DNA of 64,000 bases from JAJPHF01 sp035293805 (GTDB lineage: Bacteria; Chloroflexota; UBA6077; JAJPHF01): positions 1 through 64,000 of the forward strand of contig DATGMD010000061.1 of NCBI GenBank assembly GCA_035293805.1, in the 5' to 3' direction. The translations under genes were made by a program, and so were the position numbers. Below are positions 49,158 to 57,593 of the stretch, in pieces; within the stretch, counting starts at the first letter, position 1, and each line of letters starts with the position of its first letter. Below the pieces are notes generated by a model. That model was not told the DNA's origin. It saw only the letters and a program-made list of their open reading frames with translations, and did not search any database.

Positions 49158-50058
49158 ATCCCACGAGCGCCGCGCCGAGGCCGAGGTTCTGCAGGATGGC
49201 CGTGACTGAGCGCGCGCGGTTCAGCGTGTAGAAGTGCAGGCCCGGCGCCCCGCGAGCCAGCAGCTCGCGGCACTGCGCCGTCGCCACCTCGATCCCGAGC
49301 TGCGTGACGGCCTCGTCGTCGTCGGCCAGCGCCTCCAGCCGTGCCAGCAGCGGCGCCGGCAGCCGCGCGCCGCACAGCGCCGTGAAGCGCTTGATCTGGG
49401 CCGTGCTCAGGATCGGTAGGATGCCCGGCACGAGCGGCACGCGCACGCCGAGGCGCTGCTGCAAGTGGTCGACAAACGCGAAGTAGTCGGCGTTGTCGTA
49501 GAAGAGCTGCGTCAGCACGAACTCGCCGCCGGCCGCAATCTTCGCCGCCAGGTACGCCCAGTCGGCGTGCCGGTCGCCGCCGCACTGCACGTGCCCCTCG
49601 GGAAAGCCCGCCACGCCCACCGAGAAGCAGCCGTAGGAGCGTACCAGCCGCACCAGCTCGTGCGCGTAGGCGGGGCCATCGGGGGCCGGCCGGAACTCGC
49701 CCTCGCCGGCGGGCGGATCGCCGCGCAGCGCCAGCACGTTCTCGACGCCCAGCGCGCGGGCCTCGTCGAGCACGCCACGTAGCTGCGCGTAGCTCGCGCC
49801 AACGCAGGTGAGGTGCGCCATCGCCTCCAGGCCAAACTCGTGCTTGGCCCGGCCCACGATGCCGAGCGTCTTGTCGCGCGTGCTGCCGCCGGCGCCATAC
49901 GTCACCGAGATGAAGTCGGGCCCGAGCGCGCGCAGCCGCGGCAGCGCCTGCGCGAACAGCGCCGCCTCGGCCTCCGGCGTGCGCGGTGGGAAGAACTCGA
50001 AGGAGATGGTGGGGCGCCCGCGCGCCTGGTTGGCGGCGTAGATCTCGGCGATCCGCAT
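49156..50058 (-). CDS. metF: Methylenetetrahydrofolate reductase
   Basis: 300 residues, MetF TIM barrel with FAD. N-terminal ISFEFFPPRTPEAEAALF (catalytic Glu), FISVTYGAGGSTRDKT, AMAHLTCVGASYAQL, LALRGDPP, then SVGVAGFPEGH, FVLTQLFYDNADYFAFVDHL, VPLVPGILPILSTAQIKRF and GLHFYTLNRA. It reduces 5,10-methylene-THF to 5-methyl-THF for methionine synthesis. Full length for the short, MetF-only form. Its stop codon coincides with the terminus of a family-A repeat. Confidence 0.94.
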   Translation of the reverse strand: MRIAEIYAANQARGRPTISFEFFPPRTPEAEAALFAQALPRLRALGPDFISVTYGAGGSTRDKTLGIVGRAKHEFGLEAMAHLTCVGASYAQLRGVLDEARALGVENVLALRGDPPAGEGEFRPAPDGPAYAHELVRLVRSYGCFSVGVAGFPEGHVQCGGDRHADWAYLAAKIAAGGEFVLTQLFYDNADYFAFVDHLQQRLGVRVPLVPGILPILSTAQIKRFTALCGARLPAPLLARLEALADDDEAVTQLGIEVATAQCRELLARGAPGLHFYTLNRARSVTAILQNLGLGAALVG

Positions 50059-50199
50059 GGCCGGCTTCCTCCCCGTCGCGCGGCCCCGCTGGCCCTGACG
50101 CGCGACGTGGTATTAGCCTACCCGCGGTCGCCGGATAACGCCAATAGCTTTTTCTCGCCGCCTGCGCTAGCGCCAGCTTATCGGCAGCCGCGGCGCGCG

Positions 50200-50586
50200 C
50201 TACTCCTCCTCGTCTTCCTCCTCGCCCCAGTCGGCCGAGATGCTGAACGCCGCGACCTCGTCCATCAGCACGGCGTCCATGTAGAAGTCGTCGTCGTACC
50301 AGTAAGCGAACGTGCGCACCTTGTCGCTGCCCAGCTCGGCGGCCAGCGACTCGCCGTACGCCCGGATGGCCTGCTCGGTGGCCGGGCTGTTCAGGAAGTC
50401 GCGGACCTCGACGGCCTCGCCCGAGCGGAGCGTGAAGGTGATGTTGAGCGCCTGGGGCAGCTCCTCTTCGCCATCGGCATCGTCCTGGGCGCCGCCGGCG
50501 ATGGGACGGAATGCCAGCGCGCCACAGCCAGGGCACCGGCTAGCCCAGCTCTCCTCGACCGTCTGGCAACGCGGACAGAGGCGCAT
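50200..50586 (-). CDS. Zinc-ribbon hypothetical protein with acidic tail
   Basis: 128 residues from ATG 50586 with GGGAGGAG upstream. N-terminal treble-clef or ribbon CPRCQTVEESWASRCPGC (CxxC-11-CxxC), then LNITFTLRSGEAVEVRDFLNS, and a C-terminal DDDFYMDAVLMDEVAAFSISAD with terminal poly-Glu. Possibly a nucleic-acid- or protein-binding adaptor. Family unknown. Confidence 0.65.
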   Translation of the reverse strand: MRLCPRCQTVEESWASRCPGCGALAFRPIAGGAQDDADGEEELPQALNITFTLRSGEAVEVRDFLNSPATEQAIRAYGESLAAELGSDKVRTFAYWYDDDFYMDAVLMDEVAAFSISADWGEEEDEEE

Positions 50587-50947
50587 CGCTCCTCCCGGGG
50601 GCCAGCCCGCCGCCGAGCTGGCGTGTGATGACGTGCAGAGTGCCGCAGAGACACGGTTCGCCACGCCCTGCCGAGTGCTATGGGCCTCGGGCCTCAGCAC
50701 TCAGCATGACTATGCTAAGTCTATCTCATTGGAACAGCGGGCGCGGCGCTGCCGCGTACCGGCTGGCGGGCAGCGAGCACGCAAAGAGGCGGGGCACGCG
50801 CGTGCCCCGCCCCTCCGGCCGCGCGCCGGGCTCAGCCCGCGCGCATGGCGCGCGCCGCCAGGCTGTCCTGCCATATGGGCTCCCGGGCCAGCGGCAGCCG
50901 GTCCGCCGTCACCGGCGAGGGGTTGATGGCGCCGACCGGCGGCTCTG
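50587..50947. other. Intergenic region, possibly with a decayed minus-strand gene end
   Basis: No intact gene. On the minus strand 50980-50832 reads WQTVVSAPEPPVGAINPSPV followed by TADRLPLAREPIWQDSLAARAMRAG and a stop, with strong GC3 codon use. That looks like the C-terminal remnant of a protein, but no start or family can be assigned. It abuts the binding-protein pseudogene. Confidence 0.3.
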
Positions 50948-51535
50948 GGGCGCTCACCACCGTCTGCCACCGCGCCGGCGGCGGCGCCCGCCCCGCTCCC
51001 GAGGCTGACGCTCCCCTACTCCCCCGTCGAGGCGTCCTCGACGCCGCTGTGGATCGCCGTCGACGCGAAGCTGTTCGAGCGGTATGGCCTCGACGTGGAC
51101 CTCCAGTCCGTCGGCGGCAGCAGCGCGATTCTCCAGGCGATGATGGGCGGCCAGTTCGACGTGGGTGGGATCGGCGGCGGCGACGTGGCGCCGTTGCGCG
51201 CGGCCGGCGGCGACGCGGTGTTGATCGGCGCCTACATGACGGTGTGCAGCCAGGAGGGCCTCAGCCGGCCGGAGATCCAGGCGGCGGCCGACCTGCGCGG
51301 CAAGACGCTGGGCGTGACGCGCCTCGGCTCCTCGTCGCACTACGCGACGGTTGCCATGCTCGCCTCGGGCAGCCTGGGCTCCGACGAGGCGACCCTGGTC
51401 CAGACCGGGGGTCGGCGACTCGCTGGCCTGCTCCAGCTTCTCGCCGCCGACCATCCCGGCGTGCGGACGCTCGGCCCGCACACCCTCTACGACAACAGCC
51501 CGGTCGACGAGGTACTGGCCGCGCCGGCGCGCTAG
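50948..51535 (+). pseudogene. NMT1/SsuA-type substrate-binding protein, decayed
   Basis: The plus strand reads an Ala/Pro linker (SPPSATAPAAAPAPLPRL), then a binding-protein N-lobe: TLPYSPVEASSTPLWIAVDA, KLFERYGLDVDLQSVGG, MMGGQFDVGGIGGGDVAPL, ADLRGKTLGVTRLGSSSHYA. A stop at 50924 removes the signal-peptide region. After LVQTGG the frame jumps to a normal C-terminus (LYDNSPVDEVLA), so the second lobe is missing. Loss of both the leader and about 150 internal residues makes it a pseudogene related to the intact genes at 40253, 41923 and 58727. Confidence 0.65.
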
Positions 51536-51545
51536 CGCCGTCCGC

Positions 51546-52379
51546 TCAACGCCCCTGCCACCGCGGCGGGCGCTTCTCCAGAAACGCCCGGACTCCCTCG
51601 CGGAAATCCGCGCTCAGGTAGCACATCAGGACCAGGTCATCGCCCCCCGCGGGCCGGCCGGCCGCCCGCACGCGGCGCACGGCCTCTTTGATCGAGCGCA
51701 GCGTGAGCGGCGCGTTGGCGGCGATCTGCTCTGCCAGCGCCAGCCCGCGCGCCTCCAGCGCCTCGGCCGGCACGACCTCGCTGTAGACCCCCGCGGCCCG
51801 GGCCTCCGCCGCGTCCAGCAGCCGCGCGGTGAACAGCAGGTCCTTGGTCAGCGTGTCGCCCAGCAGCGCCAGCAGGCGGGCCACGTTCTGCATCGACAGC
51901 GTGTTGCCGAGCGTGCGCCCGACGGGCACGCCGAACCGCGCGTCGGGGCTGGCCAAGCGCAGGTCACAGGCCAGCGCCAGCACGGCCCCCCCGCCCACGC
52001 AGTAGCCGTGGATCAGCGCCAGGGTCGGCTTCTGCACGGCCTCCAGACGGCCTACGTACCGCTCGATTCGGCGCTCGTAGCCCAGCGCGTCGTCGGCCGT
52101 GGCGAACGCCTGGAACTGGCCGATGTCCGTCCCGGCCACGAACGCTCGCTCGCCCGCGCCGCGCAGCACGAACACCCGCACGCGGTCGTCGGCGTCCACG
52201 TGCTCACAGGCGGCGTACAGCCCCTCGTACATCGCCCAGGTCATCGCGTTGCGCGCCGCCGGGCGGTTGAAGGTGAGGATGCCCACAGGCCCGCGGCGCT
52301 CGTAGAGTAGCTCCGGCGTGGTCGGCACGAACACCGCGCCTTCGTCCTGGCGGGGCGGTCGCTCGGGCGCCTCGGCCAT
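51546..52379 (-). CDS. Enoyl-CoA hydratase/isomerase family protein
   Basis: 277 residues from ATG 52379, GGAGGGAGAGG upstream. Crotonase fold: YERRGPVGILTFNRPAARNAMTW, oxyanion-hole segments GERAFVAGTDIGQF and HGYCVGGGAVLALACDLRLAS, ARFGVPVGRTLGNTLS, and C-terminal LSADFREGVRAFLEKRPPRW. The usual Glu pair of hydratases is not evident (position near GVPVGRTLG), so isomerase, thioesterase or decarboxylase activity is equally possible. No beta-oxidation partner is adjacent. Confidence 0.85.
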   Translation of the reverse strand: MAEAPERPPRQDEGAVFVPTTPELLYERRGPVGILTFNRPAARNAMTWAMYEGLYAACEHVDADDRVRVFVLRGAGERAFVAGTDIGQFQAFATADDALGYERRIERYVGRLEAVQKPTLALIHGYCVGGGAVLALACDLRLASPDARFGVPVGRTLGNTLSMQNVARLLALLGDTLTKDLLFTARLLDAAEARAAGVYSEVVPAEALEARGLALAEQIAANAPLTLRSIKEAVRRVRAAGRPAGGDDLVLMCYLSADFREGVRAFLEKRPPRWQGR

Positions 52380-52594
52380 GCTCGCCCTCTCCCTCCGAGT
52401 GGCATCGGCTAAGGGACGCGCTCGGATCGTTGGGTATGCCTGCCGCCGTCCGGCCACCACTCTTCTAATGAACACGCTCGCGAGCGTTGCGCGTCCGCGG
52501 CGCCGCACCAGGCGGCACGCTAACGATTATAGGCGCCCCGAGCGGACGGCCCGGGGTGAGACAATGGAGGATGGAGCTTCGCTGGAGGTGAGGG

Positions 52595-53347
52595 ATGACA
52601 GGGCTCCTTGGTCACTGGCGCTGGCGACTCGCGGCCCCCGCGCTGGCGCTCGGTATCCTCGGCGCGGCCATCGCGCTCCCGGCAACCACCACCCGAGCCC
52701 AGGTCTGGGGCCCCTGGGAACCGCTGCCCGGCTGGGACACCGACTTCTCCGGCCCGATGCCTGGCCCGCTGCTCGGGCCTTTCCCGATGATGGGCCCCGG
52801 CCCCATGCCCGGGGCCACGCCGATGCTAGGCCCGACCGAGATGCGCGTGCTCGGCACCTACCTGCGCATGCTCGGCTCGGTCAACCACGGCAACGGCGCC
52901 GACGCCACGTCGCTCTTCGCCGACGACGGGACGTACTGGTTCTCCGACGGCGTCGGCAACTGCTCGGCCACGCCGTGCGTGGGCCGCGCCGCCATCGGCC
53001 CCGAGCTGGAGCGCCAGATCGGCCAGCACGCTCGCTTCGCGCCCCTCGGCGGCGACGTGGTGGGCAACGTGGGCGGCAGCACCGTGACAGGGCTCTGGGA
53101 CATCCGCAGCGACCGCGTCACGGCGGCGAGCAGCGAGCGGGTGCTGGGCACGATCACCGCCGAGGTGCGCAACGACCGCATCGTCTCGCTGCGGATTACC
53201 CTCGTGCGCGACGACCCGCAAACCCAGCGGTTCATCGCCTGGGTGGCGACGCAAGCGGGCGGCGCCGCCGCGGCCACCCCGACGGCGACGGCTCCCTTCG
53301 CGGCGCCGACCGTCGCCCCCGCGCCAATGCCCGCCAGCGCGCAGTAG
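52595..53347 (+). CDS. Secreted NTF2/SnoaL-like protein
   Basis: 250 residues, GGAGGTGA upstream. Signal peptide 1-36 (LALGILGAAIALPATTTRAQ), a Pro/Gly/Met-rich linker (MPGPLLGPFPMMGPGPMPGA), an NTF2-like domain (about 83-215: RVLGTYLRMLGSVNHGNGAD, TSLFADDGTYWFSDGVGNC, VTGLWDIRSDRV, GTITAEVRNDRIVSLRITLV), and a Pro/Ala/Thr tail. NTF2 folds bind small ligands or catalyse isomerisation; the secreted form here has unknown ligand. Confidence 0.75.
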   Translation: MTGLLGHWRWRLAAPALALGILGAAIALPATTTRAQVWGPWEPLPGWDTDFSGPMPGPLLGPFPMMGPGPMPGATPMLGPTEMRVLGTYLRMLGSVNHGNGADATSLFADDGTYWFSDGVGNCSATPCVGRAAIGPELERQIGQHARFAPLGGDVVGNVGGSTVTGLWDIRSDRVTAASSERVLGTITAEVRNDRIVSLRITLVRDDPQTQRFIAWVATQAGGAAAATPTATAPFAAPTVAPAPMPASAQ

Positions 53348-53370
53348 TCGCCGTCCCGCTCCACGACGAA

Positions 53371-53405
53371 CGCCCCCCGGGCCACCTGCATCGGCCCGGG
53401 GGGCG
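53371..53405. terminator. 13-bp GC hairpin between convergent genes
   Basis: CGCCCCCCGGGCC and GGCCCGGGGGGCG flank a 9-nt loop between the stops at 53347 and 53434; bidirectional terminator. Confidence 0.6.
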
Positions 53406-53433
53406 CGTCCTAGCGCCTCCGCCCGCGCGGCGG

Positions 53434-54015
53434 TTAGCTCGCCGCGAGGTCGTCGGCGAGCGCGCGGCGCGTGGCGGGGCTCAGCTCGGTGGTCGCCTGG
53501 TAGTGCGGGTGGTCGACCCGCAGGCGGGCCGGCTGGCTCGGGTCGCGCAGCGCCGCGGCCGCCTCGGGCGGGACCGCGAAGCGCAGGTAGTGTACCGTGC
53601 TCGTCTTCTCCTCGGTGCTGCGCCCCTCCTCCGCCTGCCCGTGGATCTGGTGCGCCCCCAAGTCCAGCCAGACCGCGTGCTCGACGTTCACCAGCTGCGG
53701 CAGCCGCCGCCGCAGCTCGTCCATGTCGGCGATCTCGATGAACATGGTGGCCACCAGCTCGTTCGGGCCGGGCACCAGGTCGTTGTAGATGTCGATCTCT
53801 TCCTGAATGCGGTGCGGCTCGAAGATGCGCTCCGTCCGCAGCATCTCCTGGATCTGGAACAGCGCCGTGTCGCGGTTCTCGAAGGTCAGGGCGATAGCGT
53901 CGCCCACCGCCACCCGCCGCGGCTCCTTCACGTCGCGCACGTGCTGGCGGAAGTCCGCCCGCATCAGCTCGTAGTCTTCCAGCGAGCGCACGTCGGTGCG
54001 CGTAATGGGTTGCAT
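53434..54015 (-). CDS. DUF3501 family protein
   Basis: 193 residues: MQPITRTDVRSLEDYELMRA, RRVAVGDAIALTFENRDTAL, FQIQEMLRTERIFEPHRIQE, DLVPGPNELVATMFIEI. Full-length match to the DUF3501 pattern. Its ATG overlaps the stop of the Fe-S gene by one base (TAATG). The association rubrerythrin - Fe-S/CCG protein - DUF3501 recurs in bacteria and points to peroxide defence, but the biochemical role of DUF3501 is not known. Confidence 0.85.
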   Translation of the reverse strand: MQPITRTDVRSLEDYELMRADFRQHVRDVKEPRRVAVGDAIALTFENRDTALFQIQEMLRTERIFEPHRIQEEIDIYNDLVPGPNELVATMFIEIADMDELRRRLPQLVNVEHAVWLDLGAHQIHGQAEEGRSTEEKTSTVHYLRFAVPPEAAAALRDPSQPARLRVDHPHYQATTELSPATRRALADDLAAS

Positions 54016-55319
54016 TAGGTTGGCTCCTCCGTGTCGGCGTAGGCCGCCCAGACGATCTCAATCGGGTGGACCACCGGCTCGCCGGTGCCCTCCTCGATCT
54101 GGAGCGCGGCCAGCGAGCAGTCCGTGGCAACGACGTTCGCGCCGGCGTCGCGGATGCCCTGGAACAACTTGGCGCCCACCTTCAGCGACAGGGCGTGGTA
54201 GTCGGTCTTCATCGCCCAGGTGCCGTCGTGGCCGGAGCAGCCGCGGTCGACGAGCTGCACCTCGGCGCCCGGAATCAGCTTCAGCAGGTCGACCGAGCGG
54301 CGGCCGATCGCCTGGTACTTCAGGTGGCACGGCATGTGGTAGGCGATCTTGCCGGGCGCGTAGGCAAAGTCCTTGTTCAGCTTGCCCTCGCGGTTCAGGC
54401 GTATCAGGTACTCGGCCAGGTCGAAGGTGTGCTCGGCCACCAGCCGCGCGTCCTCGCTGTGCAAGTAGTCCGCGTACTCCTTGCGCAGCATCATGCCGCA
54501 CGTCGGCTCGGGCACCACCACCTCGTAGCCCTCGCGCACGGCCGCGGCCAGCCGCGCGGCGTTGCGCTCCATGTGGCCCAGCGCGAAGTCCAGCCGCCCC
54601 TCGTCCAGCGCCGGCATGGCGCAGCAGTTCTGCGGCGGACAGATCACCTCGACGCCGCTGCGCTCCAGCGTCTTCACGGCCGCCACGCCGACCTGCGGCT
54701 GGTAGTAGTTCACGAGGCAGCTGTAGAAGAAAGCCACCTTGCCGTTCGTGCCCTTCGTCGCCGGCGGGGTGCGGTGCGCCCACCAGCTCGCGAACGTCTG
54801 GCCCGCGAACCGCGGCAGCTTCGCGCGCGGGTCGATGCCCAGCGTCCGCTGCATTAGCTGGCGGGCAAGCGGGCTCTCGTTGGCCGCGTTCGCCAGCGGC
54901 GCCGTCGCGCAGCCCAGCCGCCCCAGCAGGTCGGGGTTGGACAGCAGCCGCGAGCCGATCCCCGGCTCCGTCTGGCGGGTGTTCACCGCCTTGGCGCGCA
55001 GCACCAGCCGCGGGATGTCGACGGCGAACTCGTGGGGCGGCGTGTACGGACAGATGATGAAGCACAGCTTGCACTCGTAGCACAGATCATCCACGTGCCG
55101 CATCTGCGCGTGCGTGAGCCGCTCCGTCTCGCCGTCCACCTCGTCGTCGATGTACGTAAACAGCTGCGGGAACGCCGGGCACAGGTTGTAGCACAGGCGG
55201 CAGCCGTGGCAGACCTCGAACTGGCGCCGCTGCTCGCGGTCCAGCGCCTCCACGTCCCAGTACGCTGCGTCGAGGTGCTCCACGCGCGTCGGCTGGAGCC
55301 CGCCGAGATCCGTAGCCAT
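54015..55319 (-). CDS. 4Fe-4S/CCG-domain oxidoreductase (HdrD/GlpC-like)
   Basis: 434 residues from ATG 55319. Two 4Fe-4S motifs near the N-terminus, CHGCRLCYNLCP and CYECKLCFIICP, then two cysteine-rich CCG-type regions (PPQNCCAMPALDEG, PEPTCGMMLRKEY, YHMPCHLKY, VDRGCSGHDG, VATDCSLAAL). It resembles heterodisulfide-reductase subunit D or the anaerobic glycerol-3-phosphate dehydrogenase C subunit. In this operon it probably supplies electrons to rubrerythrin. Confidence 0.85.
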   Translation of the reverse strand: MATDLGGLQPTRVEHLDAAYWDVEALDREQRRQFEVCHGCRLCYNLCPAFPQLFTYIDDEVDGETERLTHAQMRHVDDLCYECKLCFIICPYTPPHEFAVDIPRLVLRAKAVNTRQTEPGIGSRLLSNPDLLGRLGCATAPLANAANESPLARQLMQRTLGIDPRAKLPRFAGQTFASWWAHRTPPATKGTNGKVAFFYSCLVNYYQPQVGVAAVKTLERSGVEVICPPQNCCAMPALDEGRLDFALGHMERNAARLAAAVREGYEVVVPEPTCGMMLRKEYADYLHSEDARLVAEHTFDLAEYLIRLNREGKLNKDFAYAPGKIAYHMPCHLKYQAIGRRSVDLLKLIPGAEVQLVDRGCSGHDGTWAMKTDYHALSLKVGAKLFQGIRDAGANVVATDCSLAALQIEEGTGEPVVHPIEIVWAAYADTEEPT

Positions 55320-55464
55320 GCTCGCTCCTCGTGCTACCTTTCCAGACTCCGCGAGGACAAGGCGGCCGCGGGGGAAGCCACTCGCTCCCCGCCGCGGCCG
55401 CACCCTGGCCGTTGCTGGCCGTGGGGCTCTGGGGACGCCCCAGAGCCCCGCCTTGCCGCGGGCC

Positions 55465-55887
<423 letters not shown>

Positions 55888-55962
55888 AGGGTCCTCCCTT
55901 TCTGGCAGTCTGGTCTCGGATCAGACCCGCCCCACGCGGGCCTGCCCCTCCCCCTCGGTTGG

Positions 55963-56433
55963 CTACGCGCGAGCCGCCGCCGGCCCCGGGTCAGCGCGCT
56001 GGCCCTGACAGCCGGGGCACTCGCCGTAGAAGTCGAGCCGGCGACCCGTCACGCGGTAGCCACTGCTGGCAGCCGCGGCCGCGAGGGCCATGCGCAGCTC
56101 GGCTGGATCGAAGTCGTCGATGCGCCCGCACCGGGTACACACCAGGTGCGGGTGCGGCTCGGGGGTACGAGCGTCGTAACGGTTGCCCCCCCCCGCGAAC
56201 TCCAGCTCGACGATCTCGCCCAATTGCTTGAGCACGCTGAGCGTGTTGTAGACGGTGGCGCGGCTGGTCGAGCGGCACCGCCGGCGGGCTTGCGCGTAAA
56301 GCTGCTCGACACTCGGATGCTCAGCGGACGCCGCTAGCACGCGCAGCACCGCCTCGCGCTGGGGCGTGAGCCGGTGGCCCTTCCGCGCTAGCGCGTCGGC
56401 AAGCGCCGCGTACCGCTGTGTCTCCGCCGCCAT
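55963..56433 (-). CDS. perR: PerR-like peroxide-sensing repressor (Fur family)
   Basis: 156 residues. Winged helix (LARKGHRLTPQREAVLRVLA, RATVYNTLSVLKQLGEI), then HPHLVCTRCGRIDDF with the first CxxC and GYRVTGRRLDFYGECPGCQG with the second, the structural Zn site. PerR and Fur differ by one residue (Asp104 versus Glu) that cannot be judged by eye. The partner genes (rubrerythrin etc.) and the boxes at 56437-56468 favour PerR. It likely represses itself and the operon until oxidised by H2O2. Confidence 0.85.
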   Translation of the reverse strand: MAAETQRYAALADALARKGHRLTPQREAVLRVLAASAEHPSVEQLYAQARRRCRSTSRATVYNTLSVLKQLGEIVELEFAGGGNRYDARTPEPHPHLVCTRCGRIDDFDPAELRMALAAAAASSGYRVTGRRLDFYGECPGCQGQRADPGPAAARA

Positions 56434-56436
56434 CGT

Positions 56437-56468
56437 CTAGAATTAGTCCAATCTTAGAATAAGTCTAA
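56437..56468. promoter_or_regulatory. Two tandem PerR/Fur-type boxes
   Basis: CTAGAATTAGTCCAA (56437-56451) and TTAGAATAAGTCTAA (56454-56468) each match the 7-1-7 palindrome TTAGAAT-N-ATTCTAA with three and one mismatches respectively, 17 bp apart. They lie 4-35 nt upstream of the perR ATG, indicating autoregulation. Confidence 0.7.
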
Positions 56469-56676
56469 ACCAAGGATAGCGAGTCCCGCCGGGGGGCGTC
56501 AAGAGGCGCGAGCCGTATTTCCCGGCCTGCCGCGTCCCGCGTCCGCGCCGGCGCGGGCCCGTCCACTGGCGCCGGCGCGCGCCGGCCAGGTACAACCGCT
56601 ATAGTGTCTTTACGGATTCAGGCCTGCCCGCGGACGCCGCGCGCCCGCCGCGCGGCGCGGTAAGGAGGAGGTCCCC

Positions 56677-57075
56677 ATGGCAAAGACCTTCCGGCAGATG
56701 GTCGCCGAGGCGCGCGACGCGGTGACGGTGCTCAGCCCACAGGATGCCCAGCAGCGCATGCAGCAGGACCCGAACGCGCTCGTCGTCGACGTGCGCGAGC
56801 CGACCGACCTGCAGCCCCTCGGCGTGATCCCGGGCGCCGTCAACGTGCCGCTGGGCGTCCTTCCCATCAAGGCCGACCAGGAGCTGCCCGAGCGCATGCG
56901 CGACGAGCGCCTGCAAGACCGCGGGCGCGCCGTCATCACGACTTGCGGCGGCGGCGGCCAGGCGGCGCTGGCGGCGAAGCTGCTCAAGGACATGGGGTTC
57001 ACGAACGTGGCGATGATCGACGGCGGCACCACCGGCTGGAAGAACGCCGGCCTGCCCGTCGAGGGCGGCAGCTAA
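56677..57075 (+). CDS. Rhodanese-like sulfurtransferase domain protein
   Basis: 132 residues from ATG 56677, AAGGAGGA upstream. Single rhodanese domain: LSPQDAQQRMQQDPNALVVDVREPTDLQ, GAVNVPLG, the active-site loop TTCGGGGQAALAAKLL with catalytic Cys, and NVAMIDGGTTGWKNAGLPVE. It transfers sulfane sulfur (thiosulfate or persulfide) to a nucleophile. Single-domain cytoplasmic proteins of this type are common; specific role unknown. Near the peroxide operon but on the other strand. Confidence 0.87.
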   Translation: MAKTFRQMVAEARDAVTVLSPQDAQQRMQQDPNALVVDVREPTDLQPLGVIPGAVNVPLGVLPIKADQELPERMRDERLQDRGRAVITTCGGGGQAALAAKLLKDMGFTNVAMIDGGTTGWKNAGLPVEGGS

Positions 57076-57091
57076 CCGTTCGCCCGTTCCC

Positions 57092-57138
57092 GGCAGCACA
57101 AGAGGGACGCGCCTACGGCGCGTCCCTCTTGTGCTGCC
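57092..57138. terminator. Perfect 22-bp bidirectional terminator hairpin
   Basis: 57092-57113 (GGCAGCACAAGAGGGACGCG plus CC) is exactly complementary to 57117-57138 around a TAC loop, between the convergent rhodanese and small acidic protein genes. Confidence 0.75.
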
Positions 57139-57147
57139 AGCCAGCTA

Positions 57148-57375
57148 CTATTCGATGCGCCCCTCGCCCTTCTGGTGGGCGCCGCGCTCCAGCGCCTCCT
57201 CGTAGGCCTTGGCCGTGCCGGCCGGCATCTTCGCCCGCTCCGCGGCCTCCTCCTCCTCGGGGGTCGGCATGCGGTCAGGGCCCGCTGCCCGGTGGGCATC
57301 GCGCTCGTTCGCCAGATGGGCTTCCTTCTTGGCGCCCGGGTCGCGGAAGTCGGTGCTCTGATCGCGCTGCGCCAT
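57148..57375 (-). CDS. Small highly charged hypothetical protein
   Basis: 75 residues from ATG 57375 with AGGAGGTT 8 nt upstream. Very hydrophilic: QSTDFRDPGAKKEAHLANERDAHR, MPTPEEEEAAERAK, ending KGEGRIE; no hydrophobic segment. Composition resembles stress-induced intrinsically disordered proteins, but no family is recognised. It converges on the terminator at 57092-57138. Confidence 0.6.
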   Translation of the reverse strand: MAQRDQSTDFRDPGAKKEAHLANERDAHRAAGPDRMPTPEEEEAAERAKMPAGTAKAYEEALERGAHQKGEGRIE

Positions 57376-57593
57376 CGTCCTAACCTCCTGTCGTGCTCGT
57401 AGGGGCTCGCCCCGGCGAGATACGCAGGCTGCATGCCACCGCCGCCTGCCAGGAAGGCCCCGCTGCGCCTTGACACGTTGCGAGGCGCGGGGCATAGTTG
57501 CGCGACCAACCGAGTTGCTGTCCTGGCCGGTGCGCCGCTTAGCGCCGACGGCCGCGCCAGGGGCGGGCCGCACACCGCCGCGGGAGTACGCTG

